DNA of 64,000 nt, from NCBI GenBank assembly GCA_947453145.1, contig CANGFA010000004.1:51075-115074 (forward strand), in the 5' to 3' direction. The translations under genes and the position numbers were made by a program. A model generated the notes under the pieces. That model ran no database searches. It was not told the origin of the DNA and worked only from the letters and a program-made list of their open reading frames with translations. Position 1 is the stretch's first letter. Each line of letters begins with the position of its first letter. The DNA is from Bacteroidota bacterium. GTDB lineage: Bacteria; Bacteroidota; Bacteroidia; Chitinophagales; Chitinophagaceae. Shown here piece by piece: positions 45,399-54,875 of this stretch.

Positions 45399-45581
45399 TT
45401 ACTTAGCGTCTTTTTCGTTGATGCCGTCTTCCAATTCTTTCTTCACATTGTTTTTAGCGTCGTTGAATTCACGGATACCTTTACCTAATCCTTTCATAAA
45501 TTCAGGGATTTTTCTTCCGCCAAACATTACTAAAATCACTACACCAATAATTAATAATTCTTGAAATCCTAAGTTGCCCAT
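45399..45581 (-). CDS. tatA: Sec-independent translocase TatA/E
   Basis: This 60-residue protein has an N-terminal transmembrane helix (LGFQELLIIGVVILVMFGG), the FGGRKIPEFMKGLGKGI hinge and amphipathic helix, and a short charged tail. It forms the pore-like assembly of the twin-arginine pathway with TatC, which is not in this window. It is shorter than E. coli TatA but typical for Bacteroidota. Confidence 0.95.
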   Translation of the reverse strand: MGNLGFQELLIIGVVILVMFGGRKIPEFMKGLGKGIREFNDAKNNVKKELEDGINEKDAK

Positions 45582-45663
45582 AATGTTAAATTTAGAATAT
45601 TAAAGGTAAGGTAAATCTAAAACAGAAAAAGCTTTTTTATTTGAATTAAGACAATTAAAAGTT

Positions 45664-45700
45664 AAAAAAAAGCGGATTCCGAAATATCGGAATCCGCTTA
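45664..45700 (-). terminator. Intrinsic terminator after rplS
   Basis: A perfect 13-bp stem (AAGCGGATTCCGA / TCGGAATCCGCTT) with an AATA loop on the plus strand runs into eight T on the minus strand. It lies about 40 bases after the rplS stop. Confidence 0.92.
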
Positions 45701-45738
45701 ATCTATGTTGATTCAAAAAGGAAATACCCTTTTGAGTA

Positions 45739-46089
45739 CTAGAATCTTTTTTCTTTGATACGTGCACTCTTACCGCTTCTATCACGTAAGTAGTATAATT
45801 TAGCACGACGTACTTTACCAGACTTATTTAACACGATACCATCGATGTTAGGAGATAAGAAAGGGAATAAACGCTCTACACCTACACCATCAGAGATTTT
45901 ACGAACAGTAAAAGTAGCTGTAGCACCGGTTCCTTGTGATTTGATTACATCACCACGGAAACTTTGGATACGCTCTTTACCACCCTCTACAATCTTGTAG
46001 TTTACGGTAATATTATCACCAGCTTTAAACGCTGGGTATTCTTTTTTTGCTGTTAATTGCTCGTGTACAAACTTTACTGCTTCGCTCAT
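45739..46089 (-). CDS. rplS: 50S ribosomal protein L19
   Basis: L19 sits at the 30S-50S interface. The 116 residues have the beta-rich core [26 protein letters not shown] and the C-terminal motif [25 protein letters not shown]. Its usual neighbours rimM and trmD are absent here, so it is a single-gene unit with its own complete promoter and terminator. Confidence 0.98.
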   Translation of the reverse strand: MSEAVKFVHEQLTAKKEYPAFKAGDNITVNYKIVEGGKERIQSFRGDVIKSQGTGATATFTVRKISDGVGVERLFPFLSPNIDGIVLNKSGKVRRAKLYYLRDRSGKSARIKEKRF

Positions 46090-46111
46090 AATTCTTGTTT
46101 TTTGCGGAGGG

Positions 46112-46143
46112 CAAAGGTAGGGTTACCCTTGCTATTATCCAAA
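46112..46143 (-). promoter_or_regulatory. Complete Bacteroidota promoter for rplS
   Basis: TTTG (46143-46140) and TACCTTTG (46119-46112) are spaced by 20 bases, the best full match in the window to the -33/-7 consensus. The -7 box is 22 bases before the ATG. Confidence 0.75.
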
Positions 46144-46201
46144 TTATTTCAACCAAATATTAAATTCCTGCCTTTTTAGGCTATTTTATCGCTTTATGCG
46201 C

Positions 46202-47767
46202 CTATCTAGCAATGTTTACAGCTCTCTTTTCACGGATCACCGTTACCTTAATTTGACCAGGATAGGTCATTTCGGTTTGTATTTTCTGTGCAATTTCAAA
46301 GCTCAATTGGTCAGAGGACTGATCGGTTACTTTTTCGGCTTCCACAATCACCCTTAATTCACGACCAGCTTGGATCGCATACGCTTTCTCTACCCCTTGG
46401 TAGTTCATGGCTAAGTTCTCTAAGTCCTTGATTCTCTGAATATATTGTTGCATGATTTCTCTTCTCGCTCCTGGTCTCGCACCACTGATGGCATCACAAG
46501 CCTGGATAATAGGAGAAATTACATATTGCATTTCCATTTCATCGTGGTGGGCGCCGATAGCGTTTACAACTGCTGGGTTCTCACCGTATTTCTCAGCCAA
46601 TTTAGCACCTAATAATGCGTGGCTCAATTCTGTTTCTTCGTCTGGTACCTTACCAATATCGTGTAATAAACCTGCACGCTTAGCCAACTTAGGATTCATT
46701 CCTAACTCCGCTGCCATGATTCCACAAAGGTTCGCCGTTTCACGAGAGTGCATTAACAAGTTTTGACCATATGAGCTACGGAAACGCATTTTACCTACGA
46801 TTCTAATTAACTCCTTATGTAAACCATGAATACCCAATTCAATTACGGTACGCTCTCCTATTTCTACAATTTGCTCTTCTAATTGACGACGTGTTTTTTC
46901 TACCACTTCCTCGATACGTGCTGGGTGAATACGACCATCCGCTACTAAACGTTGCAAAGACAAACGTGCAATTTCACGACGCAATGGATCGAAAGAAGAA
47001 AGTAAAATCGCTTCAGGAGTATCATCTACAATCAAATCCACACCCGTAGCCGCTTCAATCGCACGAATGTTACGACCTTCACGACCAATGATTTGTCCTT
47101 TCATTTCATCTGACTCCAAATTAAATACAGTCACTGTATTTTCGATAGCAACCTCGGCTGCAGTTCTTTGGATAGATTGAATGATAATTTTTCTTGCTTC
47201 TTTATTTGCCTTTTGTTTTGCGTCCTCAATAATATCTTGTTGTAAAGAAAGCGCTTGTGTTTGCGCCTCGTTTTTCAAGCTCTCTATTAATTGTTGCTTC
47301 GCATCCTCTGCACTTAAATTGGCGATTTTTTCCAAACGACGAATGTGCTCTTCTTGGTGCTTTTCTAATTCGGTACGCTTTATATTTATTAAATCAATCT
47401 CTCGATTTAATTTTTCTTTAATCACATCGTTGTCCTTGATTTGTTTGTCCAAGGCCGCTACTTTCTGATTAATGTTCAGCTCGTTTTGTTTGATTCTATT
47501 TTCCGCCTCTCCAATTTTCTTGTTCTTCTCTAAAATTTCACGGTCATGATCGGCTTTTAATTGTACAAAACGTTCTTTGGCTTCTAACTGCTTTTCTTTC
47601 TTTACAGTTTCCGCTCTTGATTCTGCTTCTTTTAAAATGCTTGCGGCTTGTGCTTCGGCATCTTCTACTTGTTTTTTGGTATTACGGGCAAATACAAACT
47701 TGCCTACCAGGAGTCCGCCCACTAGGGAAGACGCTCCTACGATGATCAATAATATTGATGGCTCCAT
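46202..47767 (-). CDS. rny: Ribonuclease Y
   Basis: RNase Y is the membrane-bound endonuclease that starts mRNA decay. The 521 residues have an N-terminal transmembrane helix (about 4-25), a long coiled coil (to about 190) and a KH domain with [13 protein letters not shown]. The HD phosphohydrolase domain contains [12 protein letters not shown] and AHHDEME. Length is normal. It lies downstream of zapA on the same strand, beyond a structured intergenic region. Confidence 0.97.
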   Translation of the reverse strand: MEPSILLIIVGASSLVGGLLVGKFVFARNTKKQVEDAEAQAASILKEAESRAETVKKEKQLEAKERFVQLKADHDREILEKNKKIGEAENRIKQNELNINQKVAALDKQIKDNDVIKEKLNREIDLINIKRTELEKHQEEHIRRLEKIANLSAEDAKQQLIESLKNEAQTQALSLQQDIIEDAKQKANKEARKIIIQSIQRTAAEVAIENTVTVFNLESDEMKGQIIGREGRNIRAIEAATGVDLIVDDTPEAILLSSFDPLRREIARLSLQRLVADGRIHPARIEEVVEKTRRQLEEQIVEIGERTVIELGIHGLHKELIRIVGKMRFRSSYGQNLLMHSRETANLCGIMAAELGMNPKLAKRAGLLHDIGKVPDEETELSHALLGAKLAEKYGENPAVVNAIGAHHDEMEMQYVISPIIQACDAISGARPGARREIMQQYIQRIKDLENLAMNYQGVEKAYAIQAGRELRVIVEAEKVTDQSSDQLSFEIAQKIQTEMTYPGQIKVTVIREKRAVNIAR

Positions 47768-47786
47768 TGTTAAAGTCTTGTTGTTT

Positions 47787-47902
47787 AAAAAAAATCATAC
47801 TGCCCCTTTTCTGTTGGAAAATATTATGCTAAACGCTGATAATCATCTAAGCTGCTTCGTTAATATACTATACTGCAAGACAATCCATTACGATTAAATA
47901 TA
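47787..47902 (-). ncRNA. Structured intergenic RNA candidate, possibly 6S-like
   Basis: The zapA-rny gap of 209 bases can encode an RNA of about 115 nt. A near-match promoter box AACCTTTG (47916-47909) would start it close to 47902. Its ends pair (AAUCGUA 47895-47889 with UAUGAUU 47799-47793). A second stem (UUGUCUU with GGGGCAG, several wobbles) lies inside, further pairs AUAUUA/UAAUAU close an apical region, and eight U follow the closing stem. This rod shape and position next to zapA recall 6S RNA, but the identity is my inference and needs a covariance search. Confidence 0.42.
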
Positions 47903-47976
47903 ATTCGTCAAAGGTTCAGCTACGAAGATAAAGAATTTAAGGAAATTTTTAGTGAAAATGGCTGAGGTTCTGTCAA

Positions 47977-48303
47977 TTAAGTGCCAGAAATCCCCTTTTC
48001 AATGCTCGCAGTAAGGCTATCAATCTGATTTTGAAGGTTTTCTAACTCATAAAGGTTCTGACCATTGGCTTGCTGCTCTGTTGTAAACCAAAGTAAAACC
48101 ATGGAAATATAATCCTGGCTATCCTTTCCGGCATATAAGTTCTTGAATTCCACCATTTTTTGGTTAATCAGGGCAGCCGTTTTACGCACCGCCTCCTCGT
48201 CCTTTGGCGCAATCCTCACCCTATATGCACGATCGGCAATCGTAATATTGACCGGGATCATCTCATTGGGGTTATTCGCTTCATTGCTTTGTTCTGAGGA
48301 CAT
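47977..48303 (-). CDS. zapA: Cell division protein ZapA
   Basis: ZapA cross-links FtsZ protofilaments at the division ring. The 108 residues show the N-terminal globular domain (PVNITIADRAYRVRI, then EEAVRKTAALINQKM) and a C-terminal helix for the coiled-coil dimer. It follows the ZapB-like coiled-coil gene by about 35 bases, a Bacteroidota arrangement downstream of pheT. Confidence 0.92.
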   Translation of the reverse strand: MSSEQSNEANNPNEMIPVNITIADRAYRVRIAPKDEEAVRKTAALINQKMVEFKNLYAGKDSQDYISMVLLWFTTEQQANGQNLYELENLQNQIDSLTASIEKGISGT

Positions 48304-48338
48304 GGTATAGGATTAGATTAGAATTCGTGGAAGATAGG

Positions 48339-48629
48339 TTATGGATTCAGGTTACTTATACTATGATCAATTTCCTTAATATACTGATCAATCTGTTTGA
48401 TTAATTTGGCTTTTTGAGCAGGATCCATCGAAGCACCTTGTTGCATCATAGCAGCAGTTAATTGTGCCTGATTTTCCTCCAGCTTTTGGGCTAATTTTTG
48501 CTGAGCCCCATTTTGTTGTTCAATAGTGGCTTTTAATTGCTGGTTTTCTTTTTCCAAATGTGCATGCCTTTTTAATAAAGCCGAAAGCTTTTCTTGAAGG
48601 TTCGCGATGGAGAAATTTAAATCAACCAT
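48339..48629 (-). CDS. Small coiled-coil protein, ZapB-like
   Basis: The 96 residues are almost entirely helical with heptad spacing (LQEKLSALLKRHAHLEKENQQLK and a Gln-rich middle). There is no signal peptide. Its position between pheT and zapA suggests that it acts with ZapA in division, as ZapB does, but the sequence alone shows only a coiled coil. Confidence 0.8.
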   Translation of the reverse strand: MVDLNFSIANLQEKLSALLKRHAHLEKENQQLKATIEQQNGAQQKLAQKLEENQAQLTAAMMQQGASMDPAQKAKLIKQIDQYIKEIDHSISNLNP

Positions 48630-48663
48630 TATAAGACTAGTTTGAAATGATTATTGAATATAG

Positions 48664-51075
48664 TTATTTTCTAATTTCAGCTTGAATATTTTTTTCAAAT
48701 AATTGAATTAGCTTTTTCATCATCGCATCTATTTCTATATCTGTTAAGGTTTTATCCGGTGCATTAAAAACAAAATTAATAGCCACCGATTTTTTTCCTT
48801 CTCCTAATCTATCACTTTCAAAAATATCAAAAACACGGGTAGCAGTTAATGCATCTAATTTCGCATCTACAATACTAGCTGCTATTGAGGAAAACGGCGT
48901 TGCCTGGTCAATCACCAAGGCCAAATCTCTTTCAATAGAAGGATATTTTGAAACCTCTTTGTATATTACTTTCTTACTTTGATAAGCGGCTAACAAAGTG
49001 GCTACATCAAATTGAATATATTGTACCCCTTGTTTGATACCAAAGGATTGTAGCTTTTTTGTACCCATCGCTTGTACCTGTCCAATGGTCTTTTTATTCC
49101 AAACCAATTCGGTCATTCCAGCGGTAGTCGTTTTTTCTTGCACCCCTTTTATACCCAATAATTCTAGTATTGCAATAGCTGTTCCTTTGGCAACAAAATA
49201 ATCCTGATCCATCCCTTTGGTTCTCCAACTATCAACTTGTTGTTTGCCCGATAAATAAATGGCTAATTGTTCAGATTCAAAATATTTTCCAGCATTGGAC
49301 TTGCCATACACTTTACCTATTTCAAAAAACGAAATGGAATTATTTTGTCTATTTAAATTATAGGCAATGGTTTCTAATCCCGTCTCCAACATACTAGGAC
49401 GCATTACATCTAATTCCGCAGTTAAATTATTTAACATTTTTACCGAGGTAGCTAAGGTCTCCTCCGAAAAATAGGCACTATTGGTAATGGAGTTGGTTAA
49501 GATTTCTGTGAATCCACGGCCCACTAAATAGTTGGCTATTTTTTCTTTGAACTTTTCTTTTTGTTCCAAGGGATCAATGGAAGGACTCATAGTAATAGAA
49601 CTTGGAATTTCAATATTATCCAAGCCATCAATACGCAATACCTCTTCCACTAAATCGGCAGGTAAGCTAATGTCTGGTTTGTGAAAAGGAACGGTCACTT
49701 CAATACTTTCTGTATTTTCATTTAATAGTTCAAAACCCAAACTGGTTAAAATAGTTTTTACTTTCTCCGTTGGATAATGCTTGCCGCTTAACTTTTTTAA
49801 ATAAGCATATTTTAAGATGACCGTTTTTTTAGTGGCAGGTGCAGGATATACGTCCACCACTTCACTGCATTTCCCGCCTGCTAATTCCTGAATCATTTGT
49901 GCAGCACGTTCTAATACATTTACCGTACCTGCAATATCTACCCCCTTCTCAAAACGAGTGGCAGCGTCGGTTCTAAGTCCATGGTGTAAAGATGTTTTAC
50001 GCACATGTATATTTTCAAACCAAGCACTTTCTAAAAATATTTTTGTGGTACTGGCCGAAACACCACTTTTAATTCCTCCAAATACACCTGCTATACATAA
50101 AGGCTTTTCGGTATCACTGATCATTAAATCATTCGCCGTTAATTTTCTTTCTGTACCGTCCAGCGTTACAAATAAACTCCCTGCTGGATATTTTTTAACA
50201 ACAATGGTTTCGTCTTTAATTTGATGGGCATCAAATGCATGCAAGGGTTGTCCTGTTTCATGCAAAATATAATTGGTGATGTCTACAATGTTATTAATAC
50301 TTCGCACACCAATTACATTCAATCTGTTTTTTAGCCAACTAGGTGAGGCTTTTACTTTCACTCCTTCTATTACCAACCCACTATAACGTGCACATGCTTT
50401 GGCATCTTCTATCAAAACTTTAAAAGGCTTTACTGTTGGGTCTTTTGCGCTTTTTTGGGTAAGTGGACTCACAGCGCTAGTTGGTGCTTCGTGATAAGAT
50501 AAATAAGCACATACATCTTTGGCAACACCATAATGACTCATGGCATCCATTCTGTTGGGCGTAAGGCCAATTTCATAAACATAGTCTTGATAGTACTCAT
50601 ACAAGTCGGCAACGGGTGTGCCCACTTTTATGTTTACATCTAAAACAATAATACCCCCATGATCATCACTAATTCCAATTTCATCTTCGGCACAAATCAT
50701 ACCCTCACTTTCTTCGCCTCTAATCTTAGCCAATTTCATCGTTATCCCTGCTGCTGCATTTTTAGGATAGATGGTTGTTCCTACCACTGCTACTACAACT
50801 TTTTGACCCAATGCTACATTACTAGCCCCACAAACAATATGCAATGGGCGCGCTCCGCCAGTGTTCACTTTGGTTAATTTTAATTTATCAGCATTAGGAT
50901 GTTGGCTCAATTCCACCACTTCACCAACGACTAAACCGTCCAAACCCCCTTTAAAATTTTCTATTTTTTCCAAGGATTCCACTTCTAAACCAATAGAAGT
51001 TAATATAGTAGATAATTGTTCTGGGCTAATGGTTTTTGGTAAATATTCACTAAGCCAGTTGTAACTAATGGTCAT
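48664..51075 (-). CDS. pheT: Phenylalanyl-tRNA synthetase beta subunit
   Basis: PheT forms the alpha2-beta2 enzyme with PheS and carries the editing site. The 803 residues have the N-terminal EMAP-like tRNA-binding domain (about 40-150, GLVVGEVVELSQHPNADKL), the B3/B4 editing domain, B5, the catalytic-like core and a C-terminal ferredoxin-fold anticodon-binding domain (YPSIERDLALVID). Length is normal. pheS is not adjacent. It is transcribed away from dnaB and is first in the pheT-zapB-zapA-rny direction. Confidence 0.97.
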   Translation of the reverse strand: MTISYNWLSEYLPKTISPEQLSTILTSIGLEVESLEKIENFKGGLDGLVVGEVVELSQHPNADKLKLTKVNTGGARPLHIVCGASNVALGQKVVVAVVGTTIYPKNAAAGITMKLAKIRGEESEGMICAEDEIGISDDHGGIIVLDVNIKVGTPVADLYEYYQDYVYEIGLTPNRMDAMSHYGVAKDVCAYLSYHEAPTSAVSPLTQKSAKDPTVKPFKVLIEDAKACARYSGLVIEGVKVKASPSWLKNRLNVIGVRSINNIVDITNYILHETGQPLHAFDAHQIKDETIVVKKYPAGSLFVTLDGTERKLTANDLMISDTEKPLCIAGVFGGIKSGVSASTTKIFLESAWFENIHVRKTSLHHGLRTDAATRFEKGVDIAGTVNVLERAAQMIQELAGGKCSEVVDVYPAPATKKTVILKYAYLKKLSGKHYPTEKVKTILTSLGFELLNENTESIEVTVPFHKPDISLPADLVEEVLRIDGLDNIEIPSSITMSPSIDPLEQKEKFKEKIANYLVGRGFTEILTNSITNSAYFSEETLATSVKMLNNLTAELDVMRPSMLETGLETIAYNLNRQNNSISFFEIGKVYGKSNAGKYFESEQLAIYLSGKQQVDSWRTKGMDQDYFVAKGTAIAILELLGIKGVQEKTTTAGMTELVWNKKTIGQVQAMGTKKLQSFGIKQGVQYIQFDVATLLAAYQSKKVIYKEVSKYPSIERDLALVIDQATPFSSIAASIVDAKLDALTATRVFDIFESDRLGEGKKSVAINFVFNAPDKTLTDIEIDAMMKKLIQLFEKNIQAEIRK

Positions 51076-51098
51076 ATACGCACTTTAAAGTATGGCTT

Positions 51099-51106
51099 CA
51101 AAAATA
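51099..51106 (-). promoter_or_regulatory. -7 promoter box (TATTTTTG) for pheT
   Basis: This perfect TAnnTTTG element lies 23 bases before the pheT ATG and just left of the DnaA-box-like cluster. Confidence 0.5.
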
Positions 51107-51135
51107 AGCAATTTTTCGGGCCGGATAGAGGCTAA

Positions 51136-51219
51136 AGTGAATAACCTCCTTTTGAGGGTGTAAAACAGGTGTATAACCCCAAAAAGAGGTGCATAACCGG
51201 TTTGGAGATTTGTGGATAT
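51136..51219 (-). promoter_or_regulatory. Cluster of five DnaA-box-like 9-mers
   Basis: Read on the minus strand, the 9-mers are TTATTCACT (51136-51144), TTTTACACC (51157-51165), TTATACACC (51168-51176), TTATGCACC (51188-51196) and ATATCCACA (51211-51219). Each matches TTWTNCACA at eight of nine positions, and all face the same way. Start-to-start spacings of 21, 11, 20 and 23 bases put them roughly on one face of the helix. They fill the gap between the divergent pheT and dnaB genes. This could be a DnaA-controlled promoter or part of a replication origin. Confidence 0.5.
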
Positions 51220-51290
51220 TCAAAGTCCAAAATAAATTTCTTCATCTCCATTTTAGAACTCATTTTCGTAGTCAGAAAACTAAGTTTTAT

Positions 51291-52862
51291 ATGGCCATTC
51301 CAAACATCAATACTAGCATTAAGTCTAGGAAAAAAAGCGCCAATGTGGAAATAAGTTCCATGATGTATGGCAAAATACCACCTCAAGCAAAAGAATTAGA
51401 GGAAGCCGTTCTTGGTGGCATCCTATTAGAGAAAAGTGCTTTTGATACGGTAACTGAAATATTAAAACCAGAGTGTTTTTACAGCGACGCGCATCAAATG
51501 ATTTTTCAAGCTATGCAGGGTTTGCAAATGGAGAACCAACCCATTGATATGCTTACGGTAGTGGAGGCTTTAAAAAAGAGGGAGCAATTGGACTTAGTAG
51601 GTGGTGCTTATTATATTTCTAAATTAACCAATGTAGTGGTATCTACTGCCAACATTGACGCACATGCAAGAATTGTTTTACAAAAATTTATTCAAAGAGA
51701 ATTAATAAGAATTAGTGGAGAAGTTATTGCCAACGCTTATGAGGACAGCACGGACGTTTTTGATTTACTAGACGATAGTGAAACCAAGATGTTTAATATC
51801 ACGAACAATTATTTGAAAAAGAATTTTGTTGATATTCAAAACGCATTGGCCGACGCCGTAAATAGAATTGATGAATTAAGAACTAAGAAAGATGAGATAT
51901 CGGGTGTGCCAAGTGGATTTAATTCATTAGATAGAATTACCTATGGATGGCAGCCAACGGATTTAATTATTTTAGCCGCAAGACCTTCGGTAGGTAAAAC
52001 GGCATTTGCCCTAAACCTGGCACGCAATGCTGCATTGCATCCTACTAAACCACAAGCGGTTGGATTTTTTAGCTTGGAGATGAGTGCTTCTCAATTGGTT
52101 CAGAGAATTTTAAGCGCGGAGAGTGAAATTAAAATGGAAAAAATATCCCGTGGTAAATTGGAGGATTATGAATACCAACAATTACATAGCAAGGGTATTA
52201 AAAAATTAGAAACTGCTCCTATTTATATTGACGATACTGCGGCCTTAAACATTTTTGAATTTAGAGCAAAGGCAAGAAGACTGGTAAATAAACACCAGGT
52301 TAAAATTATCATAATTGACTACTTGCAATTAATGAGTGGATCGGGTGATCGCAATTCCAATCGTGAACAAGAAATTAGTAATATCTCTCGAAGTTTAAAA
52401 GCATTAGCAAAAGAATTGCAAATTCCTATTATTGCCCTTTCACAGTTGAGTCGTGCGGTAGAAACCAGAAAAGAAAGTAAGATGCCCCAGTTGAGTGACT
52501 TACGTGAATCGGGTGCGATTGAGCAGGATGCGGATATGGTTATGTTTATTTATCGTCCAGAATACTATGAAGTTATGAGTAATGAAATGGGCGAAAGTAC
52601 ACAGGGTGAAACGCATATTAGAATTGCGAAGCACAGAAACGGTTCCTTAGACTTAATAAAATTAAGAGCGAGATTAGATATTCAAAGATTCGAAGAATGG
52701 GATGGCGATTCAGGAACCTTACCTGGTCTTCCTAGCAATTACAAGTCAACTTCAAGTTTAAATGAGGGTGGCGCTGGTGACGGTGGACGTTTCTTTATTC
52801 AAGGAAGTAAAATGAATGGCGGTGAATTTGACGAGGGTATTAATGAGGATAGTCCATTTTAA
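51291..52862 (+). CDS. dnaB: Replicative DNA helicase DnaB
   Basis: DnaB is the hexameric 5'-3' helicase of the replication fork. The ATG at 51291 gives 523 residues; the 34-codon upstream extension would run through the box cluster and was rejected. The N-terminal domain (about 30-140), linker and RecA-like domain are present, with Walker A ARPSVGKTAF, Walker B IIIIDYLQLM and the arginine-finger region RESGAIEQDADMVMFIYRPE. There is no intein. The C-terminal tail is Gly/Asp-rich. It shares the strand with rsmE and dnaX downstream. Confidence 0.97.
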   Translation: MAIPNINTSIKSRKKSANVEISSMMYGKIPPQAKELEEAVLGGILLEKSAFDTVTEILKPECFYSDAHQMIFQAMQGLQMENQPIDMLTVVEALKKREQLDLVGGAYYISKLTNVVVSTANIDAHARIVLQKFIQRELIRISGEVIANAYEDSTDVFDLLDDSETKMFNITNNYLKKNFVDIQNALADAVNRIDELRTKKDEISGVPSGFNSLDRITYGWQPTDLIILAARPSVGKTAFALNLARNAALHPTKPQAVGFFSLEMSASQLVQRILSAESEIKMEKISRGKLEDYEYQQLHSKGIKKLETAPIYIDDTAALNIFEFRAKARRLVNKHQVKIIIIDYLQLMSGSGDRNSNREQEISNISRSLKALAKELQIPIIALSQLSRAVETRKESKMPQLSDLRESGAIEQDADMVMFIYRPEYYEVMSNEMGESTQGETHIRIAKHRNGSLDLIKLRARLDIQRFEEWDGDSGTLPGLPSNYKSTSSLNEGGAGDGGRFFIQGSKMNGGEFDEGINEDSPF

Positions 52863-52899
52863 TTTTTAAGGACGCAAAACTTGAACTAAATCATTTCCC

Positions 52900-53601
52900 A
52901 TGCCGGTTCCTTATTTTTACGAAGCTCCATTAACAAGTAATCCTTCGGTTTATACATTAAGCGAAGAGACCAGCAAGCATTGCGTGCAAGTGTTAAGGAT
53001 GAAGTCGGGTGACCGCATAGATTTAACCAATGGCATAGGTCAATTATTTGAAGCAACAATAAAGGTTGCTGACAAAAGAAATACCACCGTTCAAATTCAA
53101 GCACAAAAAACAATTGAATTAAGTGCACAAAAAATCATATTAGGTATTTCCCTTTTAAAAAATGTAACTAGGCTTGAATGGGTTTTAGAAAAGGCTACCG
53201 AAATGGGCGTGCATACCATTGTTCCTTTAATTTGCGATCACACCATACATGAACGTTTTAAAACAGAAAGGATGCAAAATATTTTGCAGTCTGCTATGAT
53301 ACAAAGTCAGCAAGTATGGCTTCCCATTTTATCCGAACCCATCACATTGAATACCTTTTTATCTTCTTATACAGCCGCTCAAAAATTAATTGCGCATTGC
53401 GAACCACAGGAAAAAACCAACATCAAAAATTTGGTAGTAGGTGATGATTGTATTTTATTAATAGGACCTGAAGGAGATTTTAGTCCAAAAGAAATTGAAT
53501 TGGCATTGTCTCAAAATTACGATGCCATTCATTTAGGGCCTACTCGTTTAAGAACCGAAACGGCTGGCCTCTTTGCATTAAGTGTATTAAAAAAATTCTA
53601 A
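52900..53601 (+). CDS. rsmE: 16S rRNA m3U1498 methyltransferase RsmE
   Basis: RsmE methylates N3 of U1498 in the 30S decoding region. The 233 residues have an N-terminal PUA-like domain (1-70, HCVQVLRMKSGDRIDLTNG) and a C-terminal SPOUT knot. The SAM-binding segments ILLIGPEGDFSPKEIE and LGPTRLRTETAGLFAL are characteristic. Length is normal. It begins 37 bases after dnaB and ends nine bases before the GNAT-like gene. Confidence 0.96.
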   Translation: MPVPYFYEAPLTSNPSVYTLSEETSKHCVQVLRMKSGDRIDLTNGIGQLFEATIKVADKRNTTVQIQAQKTIELSAQKIILGISLLKNVTRLEWVLEKATEMGVHTIVPLICDHTIHERFKTERMQNILQSAMIQSQQVWLPILSEPITLNTFLSSYTAAQKLIAHCEPQEKTNIKNLVVGDDCILLIGPEGDFSPKEIELALSQNYDAIHLGPTRLRTETAGLFALSVLKKF

Positions 53602-53610
53602 CTTGCAAGT

Positions 53611-54798
53611 ATGCAAATTGTCCCTGTCAATACACCTAAGTTACTCCGTTCCTTTTTGGACTTTAATGCAGTTGCAAACAAAAATAACCCGCATTATATT
53701 AGACCATTAGACAATGAAGTAGAAGCCGTTTTTAATCCTTCTAAAAATAAATTATTTAAAGATGGAGGTGCCGCAAAAGGATGGATTGTGCAAAATGAAA
53801 GTGGAACAACTATTGGACGCATTGCCGCTTTTTATTATCCCAAATACATTAATAAAGGAACTGAATATCCTGTTGGTTGTGTAGGATTCTTTGATAGTAT
53901 TAATGATCAGTCGGTGGCAAATATTTTATTTGATACTGCAAAAGCATGGTTATCCGAAAATGGGATGCAAGCCATGGATGGCCCTATTAATTTTGGAGAC
54001 CGGGATAAATGGTGGGGTCTTATGGTAGATGGTTTTGATAAACAACCTATGTATGGGATGTCCTTTAATCCCGACTACTATCAAAGCTTGTTTAGTAAAT
54101 ACGGATTTGAAAACTATTATAATCAATATTATTATTGCAACTATTTATTAACCGAATTACCTCCTCGCTTTAAAGAACGTTATGATAAATTTAAATCAAA
54201 GCCTGATTATTCAGCAAGACATTTAGATAAAAAACAGTTATCTCGTTATGCGCAGGATTTTGTAACCATTTATAATTCTGCATGGGCCCAACATGGCGAA
54301 GCAAAAGAGATAACCTATGCGCAAATCATGAAAATGTTTAAAACCTTAGAACCGATTATGGATCCAAGGGTCATTTGGTTTGCCTATTATAAGGAAGAAC
54401 CTATTGCCATGTTCATTAATATTCCAGATGTAAATCAATATTTTAAGCACTTTAATGGGAAATTGGGCTTATTACAAAAAATACATTTAATGTGGATGAA
54501 ATGGACCGGACAAAACAATCAACTCACCGGATTGGCTTTTGGTGTGGTACCCAAATACCAAGCATTGGGAATTGATAGTTTCTTAATTTACTCCTGCTCC
54601 TTGTTATTGTTGAAAATTAAAAAATACCGTGAATATGAAATGGGTTGGGCTGCAGATTGGAATCCTAAAATGCTCAATATTTATAAAAGTTTAGGTGGAA
54701 CTCAAAGTAGGCATATGGTCACTTATAGATACATTTTTGATACTACCCTACACCCCTTTGAGCGCCACCCCGTTATGGATTATACGGCAGCAAAATAG
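53611..54798 (+). CDS. GNAT-like protein of unknown substrate
   Basis: The 395-residue protein resembles a conserved, E. coli YghO-like family with one or two acyl-CoA N-acetyltransferase-type folds. The segments GWIVQNESGTTIGRIAAFYYP and the C-terminal LTGLAFGVVPKYQALGIDSFLIY look like GNAT strands and an acetyl-CoA loop. MQAMDGPINFGDRDKWWG is a family hallmark. No substrate is known to me. It starts nine bases after rsmE and ends 77 bases before dnaX. Confidence 0.75.
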   Translation: MQIVPVNTPKLLRSFLDFNAVANKNNPHYIRPLDNEVEAVFNPSKNKLFKDGGAAKGWIVQNESGTTIGRIAAFYYPKYINKGTEYPVGCVGFFDSINDQSVANILFDTAKAWLSENGMQAMDGPINFGDRDKWWGLMVDGFDKQPMYGMSFNPDYYQSLFSKYGFENYYNQYYYCNYLLTELPPRFKERYDKFKSKPDYSARHLDKKQLSRYAQDFVTIYNSAWAQHGEAKEITYAQIMKMFKTLEPIMDPRVIWFAYYKEEPIAMFINIPDVNQYFKHFNGKLGLLQKIHLMWMKWTGQNNQLTGLAFGVVPKYQALGIDSFLIYSCSLLLLKIKKYREYEMGWAADWNPKMLNIYKSLGGTQSRHMVTYRYIFDTTLHPFERHPVMDYTAAK

Positions 54799-54875
54799 TT
54801 ATAAATATCGCATTCATAATGTGCATAAATGGGGATTTAATTTTAAGGGGATAATGTGTATATTGCGCGTCTACT

